Below are positions 6,775 through 13,824 of a DNA stretch of 15,371 nucleotides, in pieces. Position numbers and translations under genes: made by a program. The DNA is from Solirubrobacterales bacterium (GTDB lineage Bacteria; Actinomycetota; Thermoleophilia; Solirubrobacterales; Solirubrobacteraceae), in assembly GCA_015655225.1 (NCBI GenBank), contig JAATFK010000166.1, forward strand, positions 1 to 15,371. The letters run 5' to 3'. The notes beneath the pieces are model-generated. The model was not told where the DNA came from. It was given only the letters and a program-made list of their open reading frames with translations, and did no database searches. Position 1 is the stretch's first letter, and every line of letters starts with the position of its first letter.

Positions 6775-7131
6775 ACCGGCTCCTGCGGCGATCTCGTCGC
6801 CGGGACCGTCGCTCGATCCCCAGATCGTCTACCGCTCGACCGCGCGTCCGCGCGGGCGCTGTTCGGCGCCGCCGTCACACGAGCCGTCCCGGTCGACGGC
6901 CTCGTCGACGTCCACCGCTATCTGCCGGCGAGCGTCGAGGGCAGGAGGATCACGGTCGACGCGACGTTCCCGCGGCCGCCCTGGGATGGCCGCTCGCCGC
7001 TGCCGCTCGCCTGCGGCGCGGGCACGGACGAGGTCGCCGGCAGCGACCCGGACGTCGACAAGCGCCGGCTCGAGGCGGCGCACTGCGATCCGCGGGTGCG
7101 CGAGCCGTTCATCGCGGCCCTCAGCAGTTGA
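6775..7131 (+). pseudogene. Orphan C-terminal coding remnant, perhaps of a transglutaminase-like protein
   Basis: After the stop at 6774 the same frame stays open for 118 codons to a TGA at 7129-7131, without any usable ATG, GTG or TTG near its beginning. From about 6835 the codons have strong G/C third positions and give a sensible protein end: DGLVDVHRYL, VEGRRITVDATFPRPPWDGRS, PLACGAGTDEVAG, KRRLEAAHCDPRVREPFIAAL. This resembles the C-terminal part of small actinobacterial transglutaminase-like proteins, where a Val-His strand and VDATF hold the late catalytic His/Asp positions; that identification is from memory and tentative. The first 20 codons have poor codon bias, so the break point lies near 6830. 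The 3' end overlaps the convergent metalloprotease gene by 11 bases. It is most likely a gene relic whose N-terminal half was deleted. Confidence 0.5.
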
Positions 7132-9325
7132 GCCCGCCGTTGCTCGGGACGATAGCCAGTCCTGGCTTGCCGCCGGAGAACAGCGGCGTGATGCCGACGA
7201 TCAGGCGGTAGTGCATGACGGTGCGCTTGCCGACGCGCACCGGCCGGCGGACGATCACGGCCGTGCCGTTGCCGCCCGTGCCGCCGTCCAGGTTGCCGGC
7301 CTGGCTCGAGTACGTCTTTCCGCCCTTGACCGTGACGACGGTGCCGCCGCCACCGGCGCCGATCGGGATCGAGTACGTGCCCGGCTGGTTCGCGCCGACG
7401 ATTCTCAGTTGCAGCGTGTAGCCGCTGCCGCTGCCCTTGGCGGTGAACGTCTTGCCGGCGAACGCGCAGGTCCCGCTCGTGATCGTGCCGACGAGCGACG
7501 CCCCGTTCTCCGTGAGCGCCTGCAGCTGGAGCCCCGGGCCGCCGTCTCCGCCCCCTCCGGCGTCGCTCGGCGGCTTCTTCCTCTCCTTGCAGAGGTCGTC
7601 GAGCGAGATGCCCGAGACGGTGATCTCGCCGGCGCCGTTGGGGTTCGCCGCTCCGATGTAGGACACCCCCTGCGGGATCGGCGGGTAGTCGGAGGCCGGG
7701 CTGGGACTCCCATCGGGGCAGTCACAGCCGCCCTCCTTGGCGCAGAAGTCCATCTCGGATGCGAGCTGGACATCCACGTCCTGGGGCGTGTGCAGGCGCC
7801 CCGTGACGCCGCTCGACACCCCGATGTCGACGACGTCCGACGTCACGTTCAGCCCCGAGGCCACAGCGCCTCTCTGATCGAAGGAGAGTCGCGCCGTGCC
7901 GTCGTTGCGGACGGGGCGTGTCAGGAGCGCTGGCCGTGTGACGCCCGGCCCGTTCAGGTTCCAGAGCGGCCCGAGCGCGGAGACCATCGCGAGCGTGCTG
8001 CCCCAGTCGTATGTGAAGTTGCCGTCGAGGCCGCTCACGGCGGCCGCGTAGGCCGCGCTGTTGTTGCCCGAGCTGCCGGCGCGCACGATCGGATCGATCA
8101 GTCCGTACACGTTCGCGCCGTCGGCCGCCAGCAGCGACCAGAAACCGACCGCGTCGTAGTTGCGGGGGTAGAGGCTGGTGGTGGAGCTTCGCAGCCAGGT
8201 GTTCCACCAGCCAGCGCTGGGGAGGAAGCCGTTCCATTCGATCGCCACGTTGTAGGCGACGTACTCGGCCGTCCCATCCAGCACCCAGCCCGGAGTGGCG
8301 CCGACCGCGTCCAAGCTCGTCATCGACTCGAACTGCGCGCAGTGCGTCAGCTCGTGGGCGATCACCTGGCGCTGGAACTCCAAGGTCGACGCCTGGGCCT
8401 GCGGGTAGATCCGCACGTGGCACGAGTTGCCGGTGCCCTGCAGCCAGAGCGGGTAGGAGTCCGCCTGCGTAAAGCCCTTGTCGTAGGTCAGGAACGACAC
8501 CGTGATCGGGTGGCGCAGGACGAGGCCGTGCGCCTTCAGGCGTGGGGTCGCCTCGCGCACGATCTCCATGAAGTCGTCGGGCGTGGTGGCGGCGTGGGCC
8601 CGTGCGGCGGGGGCGCCCACGGGGTTGGTGGGGATGGGCGGCGGCGTGGTGGGGTTGGAGGGGACGGGCGCCGGCGTGGTGGGCGTGGTCGTCGGCGTCG
8701 TCGGCGGTGGGGTGGTCGGCGCGGTTGGCGCGGTCGGGGCGCCGACGACGTCGCCGTCGGCGTCGATGTCGACCGTCTGGTCGCCCGGCTGGGGCGCGAG
8801 CGCCTGGTCGAAGACCCGCCGCTGCGCTGCCGTGAGCTGCTTCCGGTACTTGGTTACCCAGCGCAGCGCGGCGCTCCCCGACGAGGTGGAGGCGACGGTG
8901 CCCTTCGGCGGCGAGACGCCCGGCAGCGACGCGACCGACTGGTCGAAGGCCGCCAGCGCCTCGGCGCGCGTCGGGACGCCCGACGCCGGGAGGGCAACGT
9001 AGCGTCCCTGGCGCAGCGCGGTCGGCGTGGCGCGCGCGAGCCTTCCCCGCACGCAGTCGAGTCTGACGAGCAGGTAGGCGGAGCGGTTGCCGACCTGGCA
9101 GACGGCCCGGAGGCGCAGGCACGTTCGCTTGCCCGCGACCTTGCCGTAGATGCACTTCGCCTTCTTGGGCTTGGGCTTGGGCTTCGCCTTGGCTGCCACC
9201 GCGGGCCGGGACGGCGCCCTCGCCAGTGCGGGCGCGGCGACGGTGACGGCGGTCAGCGCCGCTGCCAGCAGCACGAGCGTCAGGAGCCGGCCGTTTGGAC
9301 CTCGCCACAGTGTGTCGAAGCTCAT
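7121..9325 (-). CDS. Secreted HExxH zinc metalloprotease (gluzincin type)
   Basis: A 734-residue protein starting at ATG 9325; a TTG at 9343 would extend it by six residues and spoil the signal peptide. Residues 12-36 form a signal peptide ending ALARA. A Lys/Pro/Ala segment and a small Cys-containing region (58-91) follow, then a Thr/Pro linker at about 197-235. The catalytic domain has HELTH at 324-328 (zinc ligands His324 and His328, catalytic Glu325) and GTAEY at 351-355, where Glu354 is the likely third ligand, the gluzincin pattern. The substrate is unknown. A C-terminal half follows, including a Cys-rich DFCAKEGGCDCPDG stretch (about 538-551) and a Gly-rich beta domain after 600. No promoter or good Shine-Dalgarno was identified. 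The 3' end overlaps the plus-strand remnant by 11 bases. Confidence 0.82.
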   Translation of the reverse strand: MSFDTLWRGPNGRLLTLVLLAAALTAVTVAAPALARAPSRPAVAAKAKPKPKPKKAKCIYGKVAGKRTCLRLRAVCQVGNRSAYLLVRLDCVRGRLARATPTALRQGRYVALPASGVPTRAEALAAFDQSVASLPGVSPPKGTVASTSSGSAALRWVTKYRKQLTAAQRRVFDQALAPQPGDQTVDIDADGDVVGAPTAPTAPTTPPPTTPTTTPTTPAPVPSNPTTPPPIPTNPVGAPAARAHAATTPDDFMEIVREATPRLKAHGLVLRHPITVSFLTYDKGFTQADSYPLWLQGTGNSCHVRIYPQAQASTLEFQRQVIAHELTHCAQFESMTSLDAVGATPGWVLDGTAEYVAYNVAIEWNGFLPSAGWWNTWLRSSTTSLYPRNYDAVGFWSLLAADGANVYGLIDPIVRAGSSGNNSAAYAAAVSGLDGNFTYDWGSTLAMVSALGPLWNLNGPGVTRPALLTRPVRNDGTARLSFDQRGAVASGLNVTSDVVDIGVSSGVTGRLHTPQDVDVQLASEMDFCAKEGGCDCPDGSPSPASDYPPIPQGVSYIGAANPNGAGEITVSGISLDDLCKERKKPPSDAGGGGDGGPGLQLQALTENGASLVGTITSGTCAFAGKTFTAKGSGSGYTLQLRIVGANQPGTYSIPIGAGGGGTVVTVKGGKTYSSQAGNLDGGTGGNGTAVIVRRPVRVGKRTVMHYRLIVGITPLFSGGKPGLAIVPSNGGLNC

Positions 9326-9352
9326 CGGGGGAGAGCATCGCAAAGGCGTTCG

Positions 9353-9389
9353 CGCCCCGCATCAGGGTTCGACCCTGATGTTTGGGGCG
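9353..9389. repeat. Long hairpin upstream of the metalloprotease gene
   Basis: Nine-base perfect arms, CATCAGGGT (9360-9368) and ACCCTGATG (9372-9380), flank the loop TCG. Outside them CGCCCC (9353-9358) pairs with GGGGCG (9384-9389), with one and three unpaired bases between. It lies 28 to 64 bases before the metalloprotease ATG, so it could be an RNA leader hairpin or an operator. There is no U-tract, which argues against a simple terminator. Confidence 0.6.
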
Positions 9390-9460
9390 TGGACGTTTGG
9401 CGTCACGCGTTGTACTTGGCGCGTCGATGCTGTTGGACGGGTGACTACTCGGTTTAGGGA

Positions 9461-9492
9461 GCGATCGCCGATCCCCCGTCGGGGATGATCGC
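9461..9492. repeat. Hairpin just before the frameshifted Ig-like gene
   Basis: GCGATC (9461-9466) pairs with GATCGC (9487-9492), and ATCCCC (9471-9476) pairs with GGGGAT (9481-9486) around the loop CGTC; four bases (GCCG) bulge on the 5' side. It ends four bases before the GTG at 9496. It may be a terminator-like relic or a regulator site for the minus-strand gene; no T-run follows. Confidence 0.5.
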
Positions 9493-9495
9493 GCA

Positions 9496-10254
9496 GTGCC
9501 CGCAGTAGCCTACGACCGCGACACGGTGACGGCGAGCGCGAACGCCGTCGTCGACGCGGCACAGGACCCTTCGGCCGCGATCGCGACGCCGGCCGACCAG
9601 GCGTGGTGGCGGGCGACAAGATCGCCGTCGCCGGCACCGCGGCCGACAACGTCGGCGTGCGCCCGCTGGCCGTCAAAGGGCTCTCGACCTCGGTCAACCC
9701 GGACGGGACCGGGTCGCAGACGATCACCGGGCTCGTTCCCGGCACCAACGTCATACGGCGATCGCCCACCACGCGGCGGGCAACGCGGCACAGGCGACGA
9801 AGACGGTCACCTCCGCGCCGCCGGTGACGCCTCCCCCGACGGGACATCGACACCGCCACGACGCCCCCCGGTGGCAGACGGTGACGGTTCCCGCACCGCC
9901 GCCGCCAGTAACGCAGACGGTGACGCCCCGGAGCCGCCGTCGTGCACGCTGCCGAAGGCCGCCACGTCGGCGACGCTGAAGGGCGCCGCGCTCGCGGTCA
10001 AGCTGAGCTGCCCGAAGGCGAGCGGCAACGCCTGCACCGGGACGCTGGCGCTCACCACGAAGGCGAAGTTCGGCGGCCACCGGGTCGCGCTCGGGACGCA
10101 CACGTTCAGCGTGCGGGCCGGCCGCTCCACCACCGTGACGTTCACGGTGAAGGCGAGCGTCGTGGCGATCGTCCGCCGCCAGCACGCGCTCGCGACGACC
10201 CTCGCGCTGAAGGGCTCCGCCTTCGTGTCGGGGAGCCTGACGATCAAGGGGTGA
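9496..10254 (+). pseudogene. Frameshifted relic of a secreted Ig-like-domain protein
   Basis: One frame is open for 252 codons, but its middle is not a plausible protein. The natural protein hops frames: VDAAQDPSAAIATPAD in frame 1 to about 9600; VVAGDKIAVAGTAADNVGV and GSQTITGLVPGTNVI in the frame of 9603; AIAHHAAGNAAQATKTVT in the frame of 9755 up to about 9922; then PEPPSCTLPKA onward in frame 1 again. The hops fit three single-base losses near 9601, 9754 and 9927, which add to a full codon and explain why the frame stays open. The middle part is a typical bacterial Ig-like repeat (GTAADNVGV...DAAGN type), followed by a Pro/Thr/Val linker and a C-terminal beta domain (LSCPKASGNACTGTLAL) common in secreted proteins of this lineage. 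No signal peptide remains, so the 5' part is missing too. Sequencing error is an alternative. The 3' end overlaps the convergent acetyltransferase gene by 11 bases. Confidence 0.65.
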
Positions 10255-10726
10255 GTGGGGCGGGCGGCTCCATGTCGTAGGTGACCCACCCCGTGCGCCG
10301 TGCGTGCCGGTCGTAGACGCCACGCGCGCGGCGGTTGTCCTCGGCGGTGATCCACCGGACGACCGTCCAGCCGCGCGCGCCGGCCACCCGGCGCAGCTCC
10401 TCCAGCAGCGCGTCCGCGGCGCCCGCTCCGCGGACCGCGGGATCGACGAACAGGTCGTCGAGGTACCCGCCGAGGGCGGCGGCCGACGGGCGCGGATACG
10501 CGCGGAAGTGCGCGAGGCCCTGGATCACGCCGGCTTCGTCGACCGCGACGAGCCCCTCGACGACGTGACCCGGATCGAGCAGCCAGCTCCACGCGAGCGA
10601 GGCCATCTCGTCGGTCTGCTCGATCGAGTAGAAGGCCGCGTACCCCGCGTACAGCTCCCGCCAGCGCGGCTCGTCGCCCGCTCGCGGCGGGCGGACGGTC
10701 CAGCGTGCGTCGTGGGTCCCGGGCAT
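10244..10726 (-). CDS. GNAT-family N-acetyltransferase
   Basis: A 160-residue GCN5-related acetyltransferase that would transfer acetyl from acetyl-CoA to an unknown amine. Motif A is clear at residues 88-107: YLDDLFVDPAVRGAGAADAL, where V-R-G-A-G-A is the pyrophosphate-binding loop. Motif B follows as WITAEDNRRARGVYDRH (about 125-141). The N-terminal part (TVRPPRAGDEPRW) begins the first beta strand in the usual way, so the ATG at 10726 is preferred; a longer frame up to 10807 would collide with the start of the divergent regulator. No Shine-Dalgarno is visible. Nothing nearby points to a substrate. Confidence 0.85.
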   Translation of the reverse strand: MPGTHDARWTVRPPRAGDEPRWRELYAGYAAFYSIEQTDEMASLAWSWLLDPGHVVEGLVAVDEAGVIQGLAHFRAYPRPSAAALGGYLDDLFVDPAVRGAGAADALLEELRRVAGARGWTVVRWITAEDNRRARGVYDRHARRTGWVTYDMEPPAPLTP

Positions 10727-10806
10727 CGGGCGAGGATACGGCGCGCGCTGCCGCGACCGGGCGACCGGCGCGTATCCACGCCAGTACGCTACTGTCTCCC
10801 GGAGCA
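10727..10806. promoter_or_regulatory. Divergent intergenic region between the acetyltransferase and the GntR regulator
   Basis: An 80-base gap between divergent starts that must hold both promoters. TACGCT and TACTGT near 10784-10796 could serve as -10 elements toward the regulator, but no matching -35 is convincing. GGAG ends two bases before the regulator's ATG, which is close for a ribosome site. Confidence 0.35.
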
Positions 10807-11463
10807 ATGGGAGAGATCACGGAAGCTGCGGGGGACCTCACGTCCCTGCAGTACGAGCGACTGCGCAGCGACCTCGTCGCGGGTGAGTTCCCGCCCGGCG
10901 CGGTGCTGCTGGAGACGACCCTCAGCACGCGCTACGGGGTCTCCCGCACGCCCGTCCGCGAGGCCCTCGGGCGGCTCGCGCAGGACGGCCTGCTGGAGCG
11001 CTCCAGACGCGGCTTCACGGTCCGCCAGCGCAGCCCCGAGGAGAACCTGGAGATCTACTACGCCCGCATCGCACTGGAGTCGACCTCGGCCGCGCTGGCG
11101 GCCGAGCGCCACACCGAGTTCGACCTCGCCCGGCTCACGCACCTGCTCGAACAGCGCCGCGTGGTCAGCGAGGAGTCCGACATCGGGCGGCTGAATCGCG
11201 CGTGGCACGCGGCCTTGCGCGGTGCCGCGCACAATCGCACGATCGACGAGCTGCTCGACCGGCTCGACGGCCTGCTCGCCGTCTACCGGCCCGGCTACAC
11301 CGTCCAGGCGGAGCCCGATCGCGACACGGTCGAGCACGAGCGCGTGCTCGACGCCGTGCGCGAACGCGACGCCGACGGGGCCCATCGCGCGATGTCCGCG
11401 CACCTGCGTCACGGGCGCGACCTGCGCATCCAGGCGTTCCTGCGCGACGCCCCCGGCGCCTAG
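10807..11463 (+). CDS. GntR-family transcriptional regulator, FadR/FCD subfamily
   Basis: A 218-residue regulator starting at ATG 10807. The winged helix-turn-helix spans about residues 12-75 (YERLRSDLVAGEFPPGAVL, STRYGVSRTPVREALGRLAQDGLLE, then RRGFTV), the classic GntR DNA-binding signature. The FCD ligand-binding domain follows at about 80-205. Candidate metal ligands of the FCD pocket are Asn130 or a nearby acid, His134 (NRAWHAAL), His177 (EHERVLDAV) and His199 (MSAHL). Such regulators usually bind small organic acids or sulfonates and repress adjacent catabolic operons. It reads toward the monooxygenase operon 169 bases downstream, so control of that operon is inferred. Confidence 0.9.
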   Translation: MGEITEAAGDLTSLQYERLRSDLVAGEFPPGAVLLETTLSTRYGVSRTPVREALGRLAQDGLLERSRRGFTVRQRSPEENLEIYYARIALESTSAALAAERHTEFDLARLTHLLEQRRVVSEESDIGRLNRAWHAALRGAAHNRTIDELLDRLDGLLAVYRPGYTVQAEPDRDTVEHERVLDAVRERDADGAHRAMSAHLRHGRDLRIQAFLRDAPGA

Positions 11464-11544
11464 CGCCCCCGCGCGCCAGCGCCGCCCGCTCCCCGGCTGA
11501 CTCCGCCGGCCCCTCGGCCTGCGCCGTTACGCGCCGGCTACAAC

Positions 11545-11620
11545 CCGACTAAACCGATCTAGTATCTTGATATTGCGAATGCACGCGTATACACCCCCCG
11601 ACACGCGTGTGACCAATCTC
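11545..11620 (+). promoter_or_regulatory. AT-rich promoter and operator candidate region of the monooxygenase operon
   Basis: An unusually AT-rich stretch within the 169-base gap after the regulator. TTGATA (11567-11572) and TATACA (11588-11593), 15 bases apart, could be -35 and -10 of a housekeeping promoter, with short spacing. Overlapping symmetric elements include TATC-TT-GATA (11563-11572), GTATAC (11587-11592) and the perfect palindrome ACACGCGTGT (11601-11610), whose left part CACGCGT recurs at 11582-11588. One of these may be the operator for the upstream GntR protein (inference). Confidence 0.45.
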
Positions 11621-11632
11621 CATGGAGGACCA

Positions 11633-13003
11633 GTGTCCGGACGCAAGCGCCAGCTCCACCTCGGCTTCACGATCTGGCCCGTCGGCTTCCACCCGGCCGG
11701 CTGGCGGCTGGAGCGAGCGATCGACGACGGCAACACGAACCCCGCGTTCCTGCGCGAGGTCGCGCAGACGGTCGAGCGCGGGCTGTTCGACTTCTTCTTC
11801 ATCGGCGACCAGCTGATCGGCCTGCCCGAGTGGCAGTACGCGCGCCCGAACCAGGTGCTGCGGCCCGACGCGGTCAGCCTCGCCGGCTACCTCGCCGCCG
11901 TCACCGACAAGCTCGGCCTCGTCGTCACCATCAACACGACCTACGCCGAGCCGTACTCGACCGCGCGCTCGCTCGCGACGCTCGACCACCTCAGCCAGGG
12001 ACGGATCGCCTGGAACGTCGTCACCGGCGAGGCCGAGGAGTCGGCGGCGAACTTCGGCCGCCGCGAGCACTGGGACAACGCGCGCCGCTACGACTGGGCC
12101 GAGGACTTCACGGCCGCCGTCACAGAGCTGTGGGACAGCTGGGAGGACGGCGCCCGCGTCGCGCGCAAGGAGACCGGCGAGTTCGTCGACGAGAGCCGCG
12201 TCCATCGCATCCACCACAGCGGCGACTTCTTCTCGGTCGAGGGTCCGCTCAACGTCGAGCGCCCGGTGCAGGGCCAGCTGCCGATCGTCAACGCGGGCCG
12301 CTCGGAGCGCTCGCTCGAGCTGGGCGCCCGCTTCTCCGACATCAAGTTCACGAACGACACCGCGCTCGGCCTCGCCGGCGCGCAGGCGATGTACGAGGAC
12401 ATGAAGAGCCGGCTCGCCGAGCACGGCCGCGATCCCGACGACCAGTACGTGATCCCGGGCCTGATCGTCTACCCGGGGCGCGACAAGGCCGAGGGCCACG
12501 CGCTCTTCCGCGAGGTCCACGCGCTCACGAACACCGCGTACGACCTCGGCGCGCTGTCGGACTTCCTCCGCCGCGACCTGACCGGCTACGACCTCGACGC
12601 CGAGACGACCGCGATCCCCGAGCTGGAGCAGCTCGACAACGCCGAGGCGGCGCGCTTCCTCGCCGACACGCTCGCGAACTACGGCCCCGGCGCGGTCACG
12701 CTGCGCGACGTCTACCACGTGTACGTCCGCAAGGACTTCTTCGCGAGCATCGCCGGCGGCCCGACCGAGATCGCCGACTTCATCCAGGAGTGGTGGGAGT
12801 CGCGCGCGGTCGACGGCTTCATGATCTTCCCGCCCTACCAGCCGGAGCCGATCGAGCGGTTCGTCGACCTCGTCGTCCCCGAGCTGCAGCGGCGCGGGAT
12901 CTACCGCACCGCCTACGAGGGCTCGACGCTGCGCGACCACTTCAACCTGCCGCGGCCGGCGAGCCGCTACGCCGCGGCCGCGGCTGTCGCGGAGCGGGCA
13001 TGA
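11633..13003 (+). CDS. Flavin-dependent monooxygenase, NtaA/SnaA/DszA (bacterial luciferase-like) family
   Basis: A 456-residue LLM-class oxidoreductase that would use FMNH2 from a separate reductase plus O2. GTG 11633 is chosen because GGAGG lies four bases before it (11624-11628) and the protein then begins KRQLHLGF as in the family; a TTG at 11567 lies inside the promoter region. Family marks in order: WPVGFHPAGWRL, ERGLFDFFFIGDQL, LDHLSQGRIAWNVVTG, RYDWAEDFT, VHRIHHSGDFFSVEGPLN, and PIVNAGRSERSLELGA. The length matches NtaA and DszA (about 450 residues). Known members oxidise nitrilotriacetate or EDTA, pristinamycin IIB, dibenzothiophene sulfone, dimethyl sulfide and others, so the substrate cannot be read from the family alone. 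The stop overlaps the rhodanese start (ATGA). A rhodanese and a NitT/TauT-type transporter downstream favour an organosulfur substrate (inference). No flavin reductase is in the window. Confidence 0.88.
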   Translation: MSGRKRQLHLGFTIWPVGFHPAGWRLERAIDDGNTNPAFLREVAQTVERGLFDFFFIGDQLIGLPEWQYARPNQVLRPDAVSLAGYLAAVTDKLGLVVTINTTYAEPYSTARSLATLDHLSQGRIAWNVVTGEAEESAANFGRREHWDNARRYDWAEDFTAAVTELWDSWEDGARVARKETGEFVDESRVHRIHHSGDFFSVEGPLNVERPVQGQLPIVNAGRSERSLELGARFSDIKFTNDTALGLAGAQAMYEDMKSRLAEHGRDPDDQYVIPGLIVYPGRDKAEGHALFREVHALTNTAYDLGALSDFLRRDLTGYDLDAETTAIPELEQLDNAEAARFLADTLANYGPGAVTLRDVYHVYVRKDFFASIAGGPTEIADFIQEWWESRAVDGFMIFPPYQPEPIERFVDLVVPELQRRGIYRTAYEGSTLRDHFNLPRPASRYAAAAAVAERA

Positions 13004-13824
13004 GCGAGGGAGCCGTCTTCGTCTCGGCGCCGGACCTCGCGCGCGCCCTGGAGGGCGAGGCGCCCCCGCGCGTGCTCGACGTCCGCTTCGTCCTCGGCGA
13101 GGACGACGGCGAGCAGGCCTACGAGCGCGGCCACCTGCCGGGCGCCCTCTACGTCGACCTGCCGAGCGACCTCGCCAGCGAGCCGCGGCCGGACACCGGC
13201 AGCCGTCCGCTGCCGGACCGCGACACGTTCGCGGCGACCGTCGGGCGGCTGGGGATCGACCACGACACCTCGGTCGTCGTCTACGACGACCGTCGCGGCC
13301 TCTCCGCCGGGCGCGCCTGGTGGCTGCTGAAGTGGGTCGGCCTGCGGGACGTGGCGCTGCTCGACGGCGATTACTCGAGCTGGGTCGCGGACGGGCTCCC
13401 GACCGAGACGGGCCGGGTGGAGGTCGCCCCACGCGACTTCACGGCGGCGCCGTCGCTCGTCCGCGCGATCGACGCCGACGAGGCCGCGCGGCTCGGCGAG
13501 CGTGGACGCCTGCTCGACGCGCGCCGCGACGACGACGTCGCCGCGAAGGGCCGCATCCCCGGCGCGAAGATCGCCTCGACCGCCGACAACGTCGACCCCG
13601 ACGGCCACCTGCTGCCGGTGAGCGAGCTGCGCGAGCGGTTCGCGGCGCTCGGCGCCGCCGACGGCGGCGAGCTCGGCGTCTACTGCGGCGGCGGCGTCGT
13701 CGCCACCCACGAAGTCGCTGTCCTGCGCCACATCGGAATCGATGCGGCGCTCTACCCCGGTTCGTGGTCCGAATGGATCACCGACCCCACTCGACCGATC
13801 GACGATGGAGCACACGATGCCTGA
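13000..13824 (+). CDS. Two-domain rhodanese (thiosulfate or 3-mercaptopyruvate sulfurtransferase)
   Basis: A 274-residue protein with an N-terminal inactive rhodanese domain (about 6-135: PPRVLDVRFVLG, YERGHLPGALYVDL, VVVYDDRRGLSAGRAWWLL) and a C-terminal catalytic one (about 153-262: RLLDARRDDD, GRIPGAKIA, then the active loop). The only candidate catalytic cysteine is Cys229 in YCGGGVVATH; the loop CGGGVV is nearer the mercaptopyruvate type (CGSGVT) than the thiosulfate type (CRKGVT), but matches neither exactly. ATG 13000 overlaps the monooxygenase stop, with GGAG five bases upstream. It would move sulfane sulfur to a thiol or cyanide acceptor in the cytoplasm. Placed between an oxygenase and a transporter, it may process sulfur released from the substrate (inference). 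Confidence 0.88.
   Translation: MSEGAVFVSAPDLARALEGEAPPRVLDVRFVLGEDDGEQAYERGHLPGALYVDLPSDLASEPRPDTGSRPLPDRDTFAATVGRLGIDHDTSVVVYDDRRGLSAGRAWWLLKWVGLRDVALLDGDYSSWVADGLPTETGRVEVAPRDFTAAPSLVRAIDADEAARLGERGRLLDARRDDDVAAKGRIPGAKIASTADNVDPDGHLLPVSELRERFAALGAADGGELGVYCGGGVVATHEVAVLRHIGIDAALYPGSWSEWITDPTRPIDDGAHDA

Noticed and set aside
6874..6897. GTCACA-N14-CGAC, the same pattern as the ECF promoters, on the plus strand
   Set aside because: It lies inside the coding remnant with no start codon 10-20 bases downstream, and CGAC is very common in this sequence.
8590..8760. G/T-rich repetitive DNA that looks like a tandem repeat array
   Set aside because: It is the Thr/Pro linker of the metalloprotease read on the other strand; units are irregular. 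No CRISPR-like repeat and spacer pattern exists in the window.
9360..9380. GGGTTCGACCC resembling a tRNA T-arm
   Set aside because: The arms close on a three-base loop rather than the seven-base T loop, and no acceptor, D or anticodon arms surround it.
6986..9457. Long plus-strand open frame opposite the metalloprotease
   Set aside because: The translation is low-complexity Arg/Gly/Val, while the minus strand gives a signal peptide and HELTH motif.
10244..10807. Longer acetyltransferase start at 10807
   Set aside because: The added residues are Arg/Pro-rich without fold signal, and the start would coincide with that of the divergent regulator, leaving no promoter space.
11549..13432. Long minus-strand frame opposite the monooxygenase and rhodanese
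   Set aside because: It has Arg/Val/Glu shadow composition; the plus strand encodes clear families with ribosome sites.
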